From Pseudomonadota bacterium (GTDB lineage Bacteria; Pseudomonadota; Alphaproteobacteria; Rhodobacterales; Rhodobacteraceae), in contig JAQCLA010000023.1 in assembly GCA_027592105.1 (NCBI GenBank), forward strand, positions 1-18,453: 18,453 bases of DNA, written 5' to 3'. This document shows positions 1 to 6,956 of the stretch, in pieces. Position 1 is the stretch's first letter. Each line of letters begins with the position of its first letter. Under the pieces are notes generated by a model that made no database searches, had not been told where the DNA came from, and worked only from the letters and a program-made list of their open reading frames with translations. The position numbers and the translations under genes are program-made.

Positions 1-1041
1 CAGGTTCGGGAACTCTTGGCCCCACATCGCCGCGCGCACCGCATCCACATCGGTGGTGCCTGCTTCGGTCACGGCGTTTACCCACATATTGAAGCCGATG
101 TAATGGGCCTCCATCGGGTCGTTGGTGGGTCGTGCGGTGTCACCGATGAAAGCGTGCCAGGCTTCGATGAAGGCTTCGTTTTCCGACGTGTCAGCCGACA
201 TGAAGTAATTCCACGCCGCGAGGTGACCGACCAGCCGCGAGGTATCGAGGCCCGAGAGTTCCTCCTCCCCGACCGAGAAGGCGACAACGGGGATATCATC
301 AGCGCTGACACCTTGGGCTGCCAGCTCGGTGTAAAAACCGATATTGGCGTCACCATTGATGGTCGAGATCACGCCGACCTGTTCGCCACCCGCACCCAGC
401 GCCACAACATCGGACACGATCGTGGACCAGTCGCTATGGCCGAAGGGAGTGTAGTTGACGAAGATATTCTCGGGCGCGATGCCCTTGGACAGCAGATAGG
501 CCTCGAGGATCGCATTGGTCGTGCGCGGATAGACGTAGTCGGTGCCCAGAAGCGCGAAGCTGGTCACGCCTAGTTCTTCGAGGAAGTAATCGACCGCAGG
601 GATCGCCTGTTGGTTCGGTGCTGCGCCCGTGTAGAACACATTGCGCGAGCTTTCTTGCCCTTCGTACTGCACAGGGTAGAACATCAGCCCGTTGAGTTCC
701 TCCAGAACCGGCAGAACCGATTTACGGCTGACCGATGTCCATGCGCCGAAGATCACATCGACCTCGCTGACGGTCAGAAGTTCACGCGCGCGTTCGGCGA
801 ACAGTGGCCAGTCCGAGGCCGGGTCGACAACGACGGCTTCGATTTGGCAGCCCAAAAGCCCACCGGCGGCGTTTTGCTGTTCGACGAGCATCAGCATCAC
901 GTCACGCAGCGTGGTTTCCGAGATCGCCATGCTGCCCGAAAGCGAATGCAGAACGCCCACCTTGATGGGGCAATCGGCCAAGGCAGGGGTCGAGAGCAAG
1001 GCCAATGCCGTGGCTGATGCGAGGAGAGGTTTGAAAGCCAT
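1..1041 (-). CDS. urtA: Urea ABC transporter substrate-binding protein (3' end cut by window edge)
   Basis: This is the periplasmic solute-binding component of a urea/short-amide ABC importer of the branched-chain amino acid transporter superfamily. It captures urea for a UrtBCDE-type permease, which would lie beyond the left edge. The 347 visible codons begin with a Sec signal peptide (MAFKPLLASATALALL, then an ALA cleavage box near residue 22), followed by DCPIKVGVLHSLSG, the typical start of the mature protein. Other family stretches are VIFGAWTSVSRKSVLPVLEE, GLMFYPVQYEGQE, the NIFYTGA-like NVFYTGAAPNQQAIPAVDY, ALLGTDYVYPRTTN and EAHYIGFNMW. Full-length UrtA is about 420-440 residues, so roughly 75-100 C-terminal residues are missing. 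An AGGGAA stretch about 12 nt upstream is a weak ribosome binding site. The gene is divergent from icd. The family call is strong; urea as substrate, rather than another amide, comes from similarity to UrtA. Confidence 0.93.
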   Translation of the reverse strand, partial: MAFKPLLASATALALLSTPALADCPIKVGVLHSLSGSMAISETTLRDVMLMLVEQQNAAGGLLGCQIEAVVVDPASDWPLFAERARELLTVSEVDVIFGAWTSVSRKSVLPVLEELNGLMFYPVQYEGQESSRNVFYTGAAPNQQAIPAVDYFLEELGVTSFALLGTDYVYPRTTNAILEAYLLSKGIAPENIFVNYTPFGHSDWSTIVSDVVALGAGGEQVGVISTINGDANIGFYTELAAQGVSADDIPVVAFSVGEEELSGLDTSRLVGHLAAWNYFMSADTSENEAFIEAWHAFIGDTARPTNDPMEAHYIGFNMWVNAVTEAGTTDVDAVRAAMWGQEFPNL

Positions 1042-1087
1042 AATACGCAGTTTCCCTAGGTTGCGCTGCGCGTCACGGGTGCGAAGC

Positions 1088-1101
1088 CTTGCATTTGCAA
1101 G
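1088..1101. promoter_or_regulatory. 14-bp perfect palindrome upstream of urtA
   Basis: CTTGCATTTGCAAG is a perfect inverted repeat (CTTGCA, 2-bp centre, TGCAAG) centred about 54 bp upstream of the urtA start codon. Its position and symmetry suit an operator for a dimeric regulator. The factor is unknown. No family is assigned. Confidence 0.4.
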
Positions 1102-1287
1102 TGTTTCGCGCCATTTGGATCGGGCAGCAGTTCATGTTGTGACTGCCCGGCTGTTTCTTTCTTCCACGATTGGCGCAGCCGGGCGGTGTTCGCGCCGGGC
1201 TTGGACCGGCGGCTTCAAGCTGTCGATCTCGGCGTCGGTTCAGCAAGCCCCCGGCCCGTCGAAATCTTCTTTGCGATCTCGCCCCAA

Positions 1288-1309
1288 GGTTTGCTGCAAA
1301 TTTTTTGGG
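1288..1309. repeat. Direct-repeat motif copy 1, TTGCnGCAAAnTTTTTGGG type
   Basis: First copy of a 22-bp motif whose second copy is at 1361-1382, 73 bp away in the same orientation, with 19 of 22 positions identical. The shared core is TTGCnGCAAAnTTTTTGGG. In this copy the left part forms a perfect 11-bp palindrome, TTTGCTGCAAA (1290-1300). Two well-matched copies in a divergent promoter region suggest paired binding sites for a regulator of icd, urtA or both. Confidence 0.5.
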
Positions 1310-1360
1310 CAAGTTGGACGCTGCTGATCAAAAATGCGGCGCGCTGCACTTTCGCGCTTG

Positions 1361-1382
1361 GGGTTGCGGCAAAGTTTTTGGG
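1361..1382. repeat. Direct-repeat motif copy 2, TTGCnGCAAAnTTTTTGGG type
   Basis: Second copy of the 22-bp motif at 1288-1309. Here the core reads TTGCGGCAAAGTTTTTGGG (1364-1382). The 73-bp offset is close to seven helical turns, so both copies would face the same side of the DNA. The binding factor is unknown. Confidence 0.5.
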
Positions 1383-1563
1383 TTGTTCACGGAATCATCG
1401 CCGCCGACAGATTGCCCGCGGTCAGCGTTTTTGTGTCAGGCAAGGCGCGTATTTGGATTGGCCGCATGGTAAACTGCTTCGGTAATGCCTTGCTTGGGCC
1501 GCTTCGGTGCGCGGCATCTCGCCTCGCTTTAGGGCCATGATCGCTGTGGACCTCTCCCTAATT

Positions 1564-1579
1564 GTGTACTATTGCATAC
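1564..1579 (+). promoter_or_regulatory. Motif GTGTAC-TATT-GCATAC upstream of icd
   Basis: Two imperfect direct hexamers with a 10-bp period lie 27 bp before the icd start codon. The same arrangement, read in the same direction relative to transcription, occurs in the pepT-sucC gap (15930-15945) with 13 of 16 positions identical; the three differences are all transitions. TACTAT at 1567-1572 resembles a -10 element and overlaps the motif, which would suit a repressor site, but the matching -35 (CTGTGG) is poor. Confidence 0.4.
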
Positions 1580-1606
1580 CAAACTTTTGAGCCCATGGGG
1601 ACTGCC

Positions 1607-3814
1607 ATGACCGACCAGACGACACCCGATATCATTATCACCAAAGTCGACGAAGCGCCCGAGCTGGCCTCGGCCTCGCTTTTGCCGATTGTCCGTAGCT
1701 TTGCCGCTGCCGCCGGCGTCAGAATCGGCATGCGCGATATTTCGCTGGCTGGCCGGATTTTGGCGTCTTTCCCCGAGTATTTGCGCGAAGATCAGCGTAT
1801 TTCGGATGACCTCGCGATCCTTGGCGATCTGGTCAAGACGCCCGAGGCCAATGTCGTCAAGCTTCCCAATATCTCGGCCTCGGTGCCCCAGCTTGTCGCC
1901 GCGATCCAAGAGTTGCAGGGCCAAGGCTACGCCGTGCCGGATTTCCCCGAAGCGCCCGCCAGTGACGCCGAGAAAGCCGCCCGTGCAAAATACGATGCGA
2001 TCAAGGGCTCGGCGGTGAACCCGGTGCTGCGCGAAGGCAATTCCGACCGCCGCGCGGCAAAGGCCGTCAAAGCCTATGCACAAGCCAATCCGCATCGCAT
2101 GGGCGATTGGTCAGCCGACAGCAAGACCCGCGTCGCCTCCATGCCTGCGGGGGATTTTCGTTCGAACGAGAAATCATCGACCCTGCCAAAGGCGGCAACG
2201 GCGAAGATCGTGCTCAAGACTGCCGATGGCGCCCAGCATGTGCTGAAAGAAGGCGTCAGCTATCCGGCGGGAACGGTCGTGGATGCGACCTACATGGATG
2301 CCAAGGCATTGCAGGATTTTCTTGCCGCCGAGATCGACCGGACCAAGGCCGAGGGCGTGCTCTTCTCGCTGCATCTGAAAGCCACGATGATGAAGGTTTC
2401 GGACCCGATCATCTTTGGCCATGGTGTGCGCGCCTATCTCGCCCCCGTCTTTGCCGCGTTCGGCGACAAGATGGCAGCCTTGGGCGTGAACCCCAACTCG
2501 GGGCTTGGCGATCTGCTTGAGCGCGTTAAGGGCGATGCGCAGATCATGGCGGCGATCGATGCCTGCATGGCCGCGCGCCCGCCGCTCTATATGGTCGATA
2601 GTGACCGGGGCATCACCAACCTGCATGTGCCATCCGACGTGATCATCGACGCCTCGATGCCCGCCCTGATCCGCGCCGGCGGTAAAGGCTGGGGGCCGGA
2701 TGGTAAGGAACACGACGCCGTGTGCGTCATCCCCGATGATTCCTATGCGCCGGTCTATGACGAGACGATCAAGTTCTTCAAAGAGCATGGCAAGCTGAAC
2801 CCCGCGACTGCAGGTACTGTCCAGAATATCGGCCTGATGGCGCAAAAGGCCGAGGAATACGGCAGCCATCCCACGACATTTGAAATCGCACAGGCCGGTG
2901 TGGTGCAGATGATCCTCGATGATGGCACCGTGCTACACGAACATGCGGTGGCGGTCGGCGATATCTGGCGTTCGGCCTCCACCCGAAAGGCCCCGATCGA
3001 GGATTGGGTGAACCTCGCCATCGACCGCCAGCGCGCCGAGGGGTGCCGGGCGATCTTCTGGCTCGATGAAACCCGCGCGCATGATGCCGAGCTGATCGCC
3101 TATGTGAAGCCGATCCTTGCGGCCAAGGGCGTGGCGCATCTGTTCGAGATCATGGCCCCGCGCGAGGCCACCCGCGCAAGTTTCGAGACCATCACCGAAG
3201 GCAAGACCTGCATCGCCATCACCGGCAATGTGCTGCGCGATTACCTGACCGATCTGTTCCCGATCCTCGAACTGGCGACCTCGGCCAAGATGCTGTCCAT
3301 CGTCAAGCTGATGCAGGGCGGCGGGCTGTTCGAGACAGGCGCGGGCGGCTCGGCGCCGAAGCATGTGCAGCAGCTTCAAGGTGAAAACCACCTCCGCTGG
3401 GATAGCTTGGGCGAATTCTGCGCGCTGGGTGAAAGCTTCAAGTTTCTGGCCGATACCAAGGGCAACGAACAGGCCCGCGTGCTGGGCAATGCGATTGATA
3501 CCGCAACCCAAGGTGTGCTGGATCACGACCGCTCGCCGGGCCGCAAGGCGGGCGAGCCTGACAACCGCGACAGCCATTATTGGTTTGCCCGCTACTGGGC
3601 CGAGGCGATGGCCGCCCAAAGTGATGATGCCGCTCTCGCCGCCCATTTCGCACCGATCGCCACGGCACTGGCCGAGAAGGAGGCCACGATCTTGGCTGAA
3701 CTACATGCCACCCGTGGCCAAGCCGTGGATACGGGCGGCTATTACCACAATGACCCGGCCAAGACGGCCGCGATCATGCGCCCATCAGCCACGATGAATG
3801 CCATCATCGGCTGA
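1607..3814 (+). CDS. icd: Monomeric NADP-dependent isocitrate dehydrogenase (IDH-II type)
   Basis: Catalyses oxidative decarboxylation of isocitrate to 2-oxoglutarate with NADP+ in the cytoplasm, the step before the 2-oxoglutarate dehydrogenase encoded further right. It belongs to the large monomeric class (about 740 residues), not the common 400-residue dimeric class. From the chosen ATG it is 735 residues, the usual size. Diagnostic stretches are LREGNSDRRAAKAVKAYAQ (substrate-binding Ser/Asn/Arg), HLKATMMKVSDPIIFGHGV, YMVDSDRGITNLHVPSDVI, a central YGSHPTTFEI, and a C-terminal HYWFARYWAEAMA. The start MTDQTTPD was preferred because GGGGA lies 5-9 nt upstream; in-frame ATGs at 1562 and 1595 would add residues not expected of the family. 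It is transcribed alone, divergent from urtA, and ends at a strong terminator. No dimeric Icd gene is visible in the window. Confidence 0.97.
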   Translation: MTDQTTPDIIITKVDEAPELASASLLPIVRSFAAAAGVRIGMRDISLAGRILASFPEYLREDQRISDDLAILGDLVKTPEANVVKLPNISASVPQLVAAIQELQGQGYAVPDFPEAPASDAEKAARAKYDAIKGSAVNPVLREGNSDRRAAKAVKAYAQANPHRMGDWSADSKTRVASMPAGDFRSNEKSSTLPKAATAKIVLKTADGAQHVLKEGVSYPAGTVVDATYMDAKALQDFLAAEIDRTKAEGVLFSLHLKATMMKVSDPIIFGHGVRAYLAPVFAAFGDKMAALGVNPNSGLGDLLERVKGDAQIMAAIDACMAARPPLYMVDSDRGITNLHVPSDVIIDASMPALIRAGGKGWGPDGKEHDAVCVIPDDSYAPVYDETIKFFKEHGKLNPATAGTVQNIGLMAQKAEEYGSHPTTFEIAQAGVVQMILDDGTVLHEHAVAVGDIWRSASTRKAPIEDWVNLAIDRQRAEGCRAIFWLDETRAHDAELIAYVKPILAAKGVAHLFEIMAPREATRASFETITEGKTCIAITGNVLRDYLTDLFPILELATSAKMLSIVKLMQGGGLFETGAGGSAPKHVQQLQGENHLRWDSLGEFCALGESFKFLADTKGNEQARVLGNAIDTATQGVLDHDRSPGRKAGEPDNRDSHYWFARYWAEAMAAQSDDAALAAHFAPIATALAEKEATILAELHATRGQAVDTGGYYHNDPAKTAAIMRPSATMNAIIG

Positions 3815-3837
3815 TCTGCGCATTGGCTGACACGACG

Positions 3838-3867
3838 AAAGCCCCGGCAGCTTGCCGGGGCTTTTTT
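3838..3867 (+). terminator. Intrinsic terminator of icd, possibly bidirectional
   Basis: A perfect 12-bp stem (AAAGCCCCGGCA paired with TGCCGGGGCTTT) with a GCT loop is followed by T's, six in a row at 3862-3867. It lies 24 bp after the icd stop and just before the convergent MBL-fold gene ends at 3880. On the minus strand the stem is followed by only three T's, so it probably also stops the hydrolase transcript but less strongly. Confidence 0.92.
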
Positions 3868-3879
3868 CATTGGTCGGGG

Positions 3880-4740
3880 TTATCGCTGCGGCAGGGGGAT
3901 GACCATGCCGTCATGGCCGATATCAAGAGCGCCTTGCCAAGTTTCGCGCACCGCTTCTGCCCAATCGGCAGGACCAAAGGCCGGATCATCCGCCGGGACC
4001 AAGTGATGCAGCACCAGCCGCCCGACACGGGCCTGATGCGCGATCATGCCTGCCTCGGCTGCGGTGGAGTGGCTGGAATTGATATGCTTGCGGAGCTTGT
4101 CGCCCCCGTTGCTGCGCGCGACCAACGCATCGACACCGGCAGGCAAAAGCGCCTCATGGACCAGCACATCGGCACCTTGGGCGAAATCCGCCAAGGGCGG
4201 AAAGAATCGCGTATCGGCCGAGAACACGACAGATGCGGCCGCATCGAATCGCAATGCGAAACAGTCGGTCACGGGTGGGTGTTCGACGCGCAAGGCGCTG
4301 ACGCAGATGCTGCCCGTGTCGAGAACACGGCCCGGCCCGTATTCGGTGATTTCGACCAAGTCGGACAGCGGTATCCGCCCCTCGTCACGCACGCGGATAT
4401 CACAGTCGAAGGCCAAGGAGGCCAAGAATCCTTCCCAAAGCGCGCCTGTGCCCGCTGGCCCGTAGATGCGCAAAGGTCGGTTCAGGCCGGTGGTCCAAGC
4501 CGTATGGACCAGCCCGCCCAGCTCGAGCACATGATCGGAATGCAGATGGGTGATGAAGATCAGCGATAGCTGCCGCAGATCAAGACCCGCATTGACCGCC
4601 GCACGGGTCACCCCAAGGCCGCAATCCACGATGATCGGCTGACCATGCAGCCACAATAAGCTTGCCGTCGGCATCGGCCCGCCAGGGCGCACCGCAGGGC
4701 CACCCTTGGTGCCAAGCAAGATCAAGCGGTCGGGTTCCAT
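3880..4740 (-). CDS. MBL-fold metallo-hydrolase (RNase Z / arylsulfatase-like group)
   Basis: A metallo-beta-lactamase-fold hydrolase of 286 residues with the zinc ligand motif THLHSDH (His65, His67, Asp69, His70), a later VEHPPVTDCFALRF strand, the Asp ligand in VVFSADTRFF, and a C-terminal RLVLHHLVP histidine. The VDCGLGVTRAAVNAGLDLRQ stretch, the TGLNRPLRIYGP segment and the overall order are like the RNase Z-related and arylsulfatase-like MBL proteins. The substrate cannot be told from sequence, and a true tRNA 3'-endonuclease role is not supported because this group is broad. The start at 4740 has GGAGGGG about 7 nt upstream; an ATG 33 nt earlier lacks this. There is no signal peptide, so it is cytoplasmic. 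It lies between the icd terminator and tRNA-Ala, apparently alone. Confidence 0.88.
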   Translation of the reverse strand: MEPDRLILLGTKGGPAVRPGGPMPTASLLWLHGQPIIVDCGLGVTRAAVNAGLDLRQLSLIFITHLHSDHVLELGGLVHTAWTTGLNRPLRIYGPAGTGALWEGFLASLAFDCDIRVRDEGRIPLSDLVEITEYGPGRVLDTGSICVSALRVEHPPVTDCFALRFDAAASVVFSADTRFFPPLADFAQGADVLVHEALLPAGVDALVARSNGGDKLRKHINSSHSTAAEAGMIAHQARVGRLVLHHLVPADDPAFGPADWAEAVRETWQGALDIGHDGMVIPLPQR

Positions 4741-4839
4741 GCGCGCCCCTCCAAGTTCCGGCAAATGCAGCACGCGCCAAGCCGTAGGGCAAGCCTGTCT
4801 TGACCATCATCGCAAATATCAAGGGATTATAGGGGGTTT

Positions 4840-4915
<76 letters not shown>

Positions 4916-4921
4916 ATTTTC

Positions 4922-4938
4922 AAGGGACTTGGTCCCTT
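4922..4938. other. Perfect 7-bp hairpin in the tRNA-Ala 5' leader
   Basis: AAGGGAC and GTCCCTT are separated by three bases and lie 6 nt before the mature tRNA 5' end, so any precursor would carry this stem-loop immediately upstream of the RNase P cut. It has no T-tract and is unlikely to be a terminator of the preceding gene. Confidence 0.45.
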
Positions 4939-4951
4939 CCGAGTGGTCGGC

Positions 4952-4980
4952 GGTGTAAGCGAGGGCGGTAGCGGGTGCAA
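4952..4980 (-). promoter_or_regulatory. Candidate promoter of tRNA-Ala
   Basis: Read on the minus strand, TTGCAC (4975-4980) and TACACC (4952-4957) are separated by 17 bp and lie 37 bp or more upstream of the tRNA. Stable-RNA promoters of Rhodobacterales often show a TTGC-type -35 and a weak TA-rich -10 in this arrangement. The -10 is far from the TATAAT consensus, so this is a tentative call. Confidence 0.4.
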
Positions 4981-5020
4981 GGGAAAATTATGCTTTTCCC
5001 GGCACTATTCACCGCCCTCG
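4960..5020. other. Nested inverted repeats, long stem-loop between the FYDLN_acid gene and tRNA-Ala
   Basis: An outer perfect 10-bp arm pair, CGAGGGCGGT (4960-4969) with ACCGCCCTCG (5011-5020), encloses GTGC/GCAC (4975-4978 with 5002-5005) and an inner GGGAAAA/TTTTCCC hairpin (4981-4987 with 4994-5000) with a 6-nt loop. All are collinear, giving one 61-nt interrupted stem. It begins 35 bp beyond the FYDLN_acid stop codon, so it could be that mRNA's 3' structure; the outer-left arm also falls inside the spacer of the candidate tRNA promoter. Confidence 0.5.
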
Positions 5021-5055
5021 GTGGTTGTCAGACGTGCTCGCCGCGTGCGGCAAGA

Positions 5056-5400
5056 TCAGTCGTCGTCGCTGGGGCTGGCGACATCGGCAAGGTCGTCAAG
5101 TGCGACCGTATCGCCGTCATCGTCATCGTCCAGCACATCATCATCATCGATTTCGACATCGGCATCATCATCGATCTCGATATCGTCATCGAGAACCAGA
5201 TCATCATCCTCTTCGATGACGACCTCCTTCGCGACCTTTTTGTCGGCTTTGCTCGCGACAAGGCCACGGCCCGGCTTGGCGGCGTCGAGATCGACAACCT
5301 CACCGGTGTAGGGGCTGATGATGGGCTTGCGGTTCAAGTCGTAGAACCGTTTGCCGGTCGTGGGACAGACGCGTTTGACGCCCCATTCCTCTTTGGGCAT
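5056..5400 (-). CDS. FYDLN_acid family protein (TIGR02300) with highly acidic tail
   Basis: A 114-residue protein of unknown function from a family I know from Alphaproteobacteria. The N-terminal 45 residues carry the family signature: VKRVCPTTGKRFYDLNRKP followed by a SPYTGEVVDLD segment. This looks like a degenerate zinc ribbon in which all but one Cys has been replaced (CPTTG ... SPYTG). After a Lys-rich linker (residues about 50-62), residues 64-114 are almost half Asp/Glu in runs of up to five, interspersed with Ile, Val and Leu, so the tail is intrinsically disordered and strongly negative. AAGGGGG lies 6 nt before the ATG. The gene is divergent from the metallopeptidase gene. No function should be inferred beyond a possible nucleic acid mimic or protein-binding tail. 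Confidence 0.93.
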   Translation of the reverse strand: MPKEEWGVKRVCPTTGKRFYDLNRKPIISPYTGEVVDLDAAKPGRGLVASKADKKVAKEVVIEEDDDLVLDDDIEIDDDADVEIDDDDVLDDDDDGDTVALDDLADVASPSDDD

Positions 5401-5519
5401 GAAACCCCCTTCAAAGAAGTCTTCGGTATCGCTGGATGCGGTCCTCTGCCATAGTAGCGTGATGCTGTAAACCCCGTATGCTTGGCTGCTGCCGCCGCTT
5501 GCTCAGGACTGTCCATCCG

Positions 5520-6239
5520 GTGACGAAGAAACGCCCCTCGACCCATGTTCTGCCCGGCGATCCGCCGGTCGAGATTTCGCTCAAGCCTTCGGCGCGCGCG
5601 ACGCGTTTCAGCTTGCGCGTTTCGCGTGCAGACGGGCGCGTGAGCCTATCATTGCCGCTCTGGGCACCCGAGAGCGAGGCCTTGGCTTTCCTGCGCGATC
5701 GCGAGGGATGGTTGCGCGGGCATCTGGAAAATGCAGCCCGCCCGCAGCATGCGAGAATCGGGGCTTGGGTGCCGATCTGCGGCACGCCGCGCGAGGTGGT
5801 CGCCGCCCCGACACGCGCCACCCGCTTTCGCGATGGCCGCATCGAAGTGCCCAACAGCCCGCGCACAGGCCCGCGCATTCGCGCGCTCTTGGGTGCATTG
5901 GCGCGTGAGCGGCTGACACAGGCCGCACAGACCCATGCCGCCACCTTAGGGCGCAGCCACCAGCGCATCACGCTGCGCGACCCACGCAGCCGCTGGGGGA
6001 GCTGTTCGTCTCGGGGGGATTTGATGTTTTCTTGGCGACTGATCATGGCACCACCCGCCGTGCTGGATTACGTCGCCGCACATGAGGTGGCCCATCTGGC
6101 CGAGATGAACCATTCCGCCGCCTTTTGGCGGGTTTGCGCGCGCCTCAGACCCGATTACGAGATTCATCGCGCATGGCTCAAACGCCATGGGGCGGAATTG
6201 CTGGCTTGGCGATTCGATACGGCGCAGGAGGAGCGATGA
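5520..6239 (+). CDS. YgjP/DUF45-type zinc metallopeptidase-like protein (M48-related, SprT-like fold)
   Basis: A protein of about 239 residues with the HExxH zinc motif in AAHEVAHLAEMNHSAAFW (His188, Glu189, His192, plus a third ligand candidate His198), the usual DUF45/YgjP core. Just upstream is the family-typical RDPRSRWGSCSSRGDLMFSWRL segment. The N-terminal half (VEISLKPSARATRFSLRVSR) is also characteristic. It has no signal peptide and is probably cytoplasmic; the substrates of this family are unknown to me. The start is uncertain: GTG at 5520 has AGGAC 10 nt upstream and gives the expected N-terminus, while ATG at 5478 would add 14 residues with no good ribosome binding site. Its stop overlaps the start of the downstream GntR gene (ATGA), so the two are co-translated. 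Confidence 0.88.
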   Translation: MTKKRPSTHVLPGDPPVEISLKPSARATRFSLRVSRADGRVSLSLPLWAPESEALAFLRDREGWLRGHLENAARPQHARIGAWVPICGTPREVVAAPTRATRFRDGRIEVPNSPRTGPRIRALLGALARERLTQAAQTHAATLGRSHQRITLRDPRSRWGSCSSRGDLMFSWRLIMAPPAVLDYVAAHEVAHLAEMNHSAAFWRVCARLRPDYEIHRAWLKRHGAELLAWRFDTAQEER

Positions 6240-6892
6240 TGCAGATGAACCCGCGCCCGACCGAGACAGGCGCCGCGGTGGCCCATGACAGGGTCTATCG
6301 CGCGCTGAGATCACGCATCATGCATGGTGAGGTGGGCCCGGGCCAAGCGATGACGCTTCGCGGTCTGGGGGCGGAATTCGGCGTCTCCATGACACCTGCA
6401 CGCGAAGCGGTGCGCCGGCTGGTCAGCGAAGGGGCGCTGTTCTTGTCCAGCTCGGGCCGCGTCTCGACGCCCGAGCTGTCAAATGAGCGGATCGAGGAGT
6501 TGGCGGCACTGCGCGCGCTCTTGGAGCCGGAACTGGCCACCCGCGCGCTGCCCCGCGCGCACCCCGCGCTGATCGAGCGGATGGAGGCGATCAACGCCAC
6601 CATCGGGCAGGCGATCGCGCGGCGCGATGCGGTGGCCTATATCCGGCGCAATCTGGAATTTCACCGCACGCTTTATCTGCGGGCGCAGGCACCGGCGATG
6701 CTGGCTTTGACCGAAACCGTCTGGCTGCAGCTTGGCCCCACCATGCGCGCGCTTTACGGGCGCTTGAACCGGACGGAATTGCCGCAGCATCACCGCTTGA
6801 TCGTGGCAGCCCTCAAGGCGGGGGACGAGCCGGGGTTGCGGCTGGCCGTGCGGGCCGATGTGACGCAAGGACTGCGGTTATTGGCGGGGTAG
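6236..6892 (+). CDS. GntR-family transcriptional regulator with FCD ligand domain
   Basis: A 218-residue DNA-binding regulator of the FadR subfamily. A winged helix (about residues 16-78) contains HDRVYRALRSRIMHGEVGPG, LGAEFGVSMTPAREAVRRLV and a wing ending in SSGRVSTPELS. The FCD effector domain (about 83-212) shows ELAALRALLEPELAT, the metal/ligand Glu-x-His in NLEFHRTLY, and the C-terminal HHRLIVAALKAGD histidines. Such proteins usually sense organic or amino acids. GGAGGAG lies just before the ATG, which overlaps the preceding stop codon; a larger reading frame opening at 6125 is not needed. It is convergent with lpd, so its targets could include the suc genes, but nothing in the sequence proves this. 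Confidence 0.93.
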   Translation: MMQMNPRPTETGAAVAHDRVYRALRSRIMHGEVGPGQAMTLRGLGAEFGVSMTPAREAVRRLVSEGALFLSSSGRVSTPELSNERIEELAALRALLEPELATRALPRAHPALIERMEAINATIGQAIARRDAVAYIRRNLEFHRTLYLRAQAPAMLALTETVWLQLGPTMRALYGRLNRTELPQHHRLIVAALKAGDEPGLRLAVRADVTQGLRLLAG

Positions 6893-6894
6893 GA

Positions 6895-6940
6895 CCGGGG
6901 GCGCTGCCCCCGGACCCCCGGGATATTTTCAAAACAGAGA
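6895..6940. repeat. GC-rich Rhodobacterales-type extragenic repeat, likely terminator, between convergent genes
   Basis: CCGGGGGC and GCCCCCGG flank a GCT loop (8-bp perfect stem, 6895-6913), followed by ACCCCCGGGATATTTTCAAA and an AAACAGAGAAG tail. I recognise this arrangement from many Rhodobacteraceae genomes, where near-identical copies occur after genes. A second small hairpin, GGGG-TTAG-CCCC, lies at 6943-6954 directly beside the lpd stop. Together they probably end both the GntR and lpd transcripts. Confidence 0.7.
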
Positions 6941-6956
6941 AGGGGGTTAGCCCCAT

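Larger units (their letters stand above)
1042..1606. promoter_or_regulatory. Divergent urtA-icd intergenic region, 565 bp, no credible gene
   Basis: No gene is supported here. The open frames present are short, Arg/Pro/Ser-rich and lack ribosome binding sites. The DNA is more AT-rich than its surroundings, with T-runs near 1301-1306 and 1374-1379. It must hold the promoters of both urtA and icd. It contains a perfect palindrome at 1088-1101, a 22-bp motif in two direct copies at 1288-1309 and 1361-1382, and a 16-bp motif at 1564-1579 that recurs upstream of the suc genes; each has its own entry. I could not identify a convincing sigma-70 promoter for either gene. Confidence 0.7.

Noticed and set aside
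1083..1113. Possible sigma-54 (RpoN) promoter upstream of urtA (TGGCGC then TTGCA on the minus strand)
   Set aside because: The GG and GC elements are two bases too far apart for the strict -24/-12 spacing, and the -24 box is imperfect.
1170..1485. Overlapping plus-strand open frames in the urtA-icd gap
   Set aside because: Short, Arg/Pro-rich, no ribosome binding site, mutually overlapping, and no recognisable domain; treated as chance frames in GC-rich DNA.
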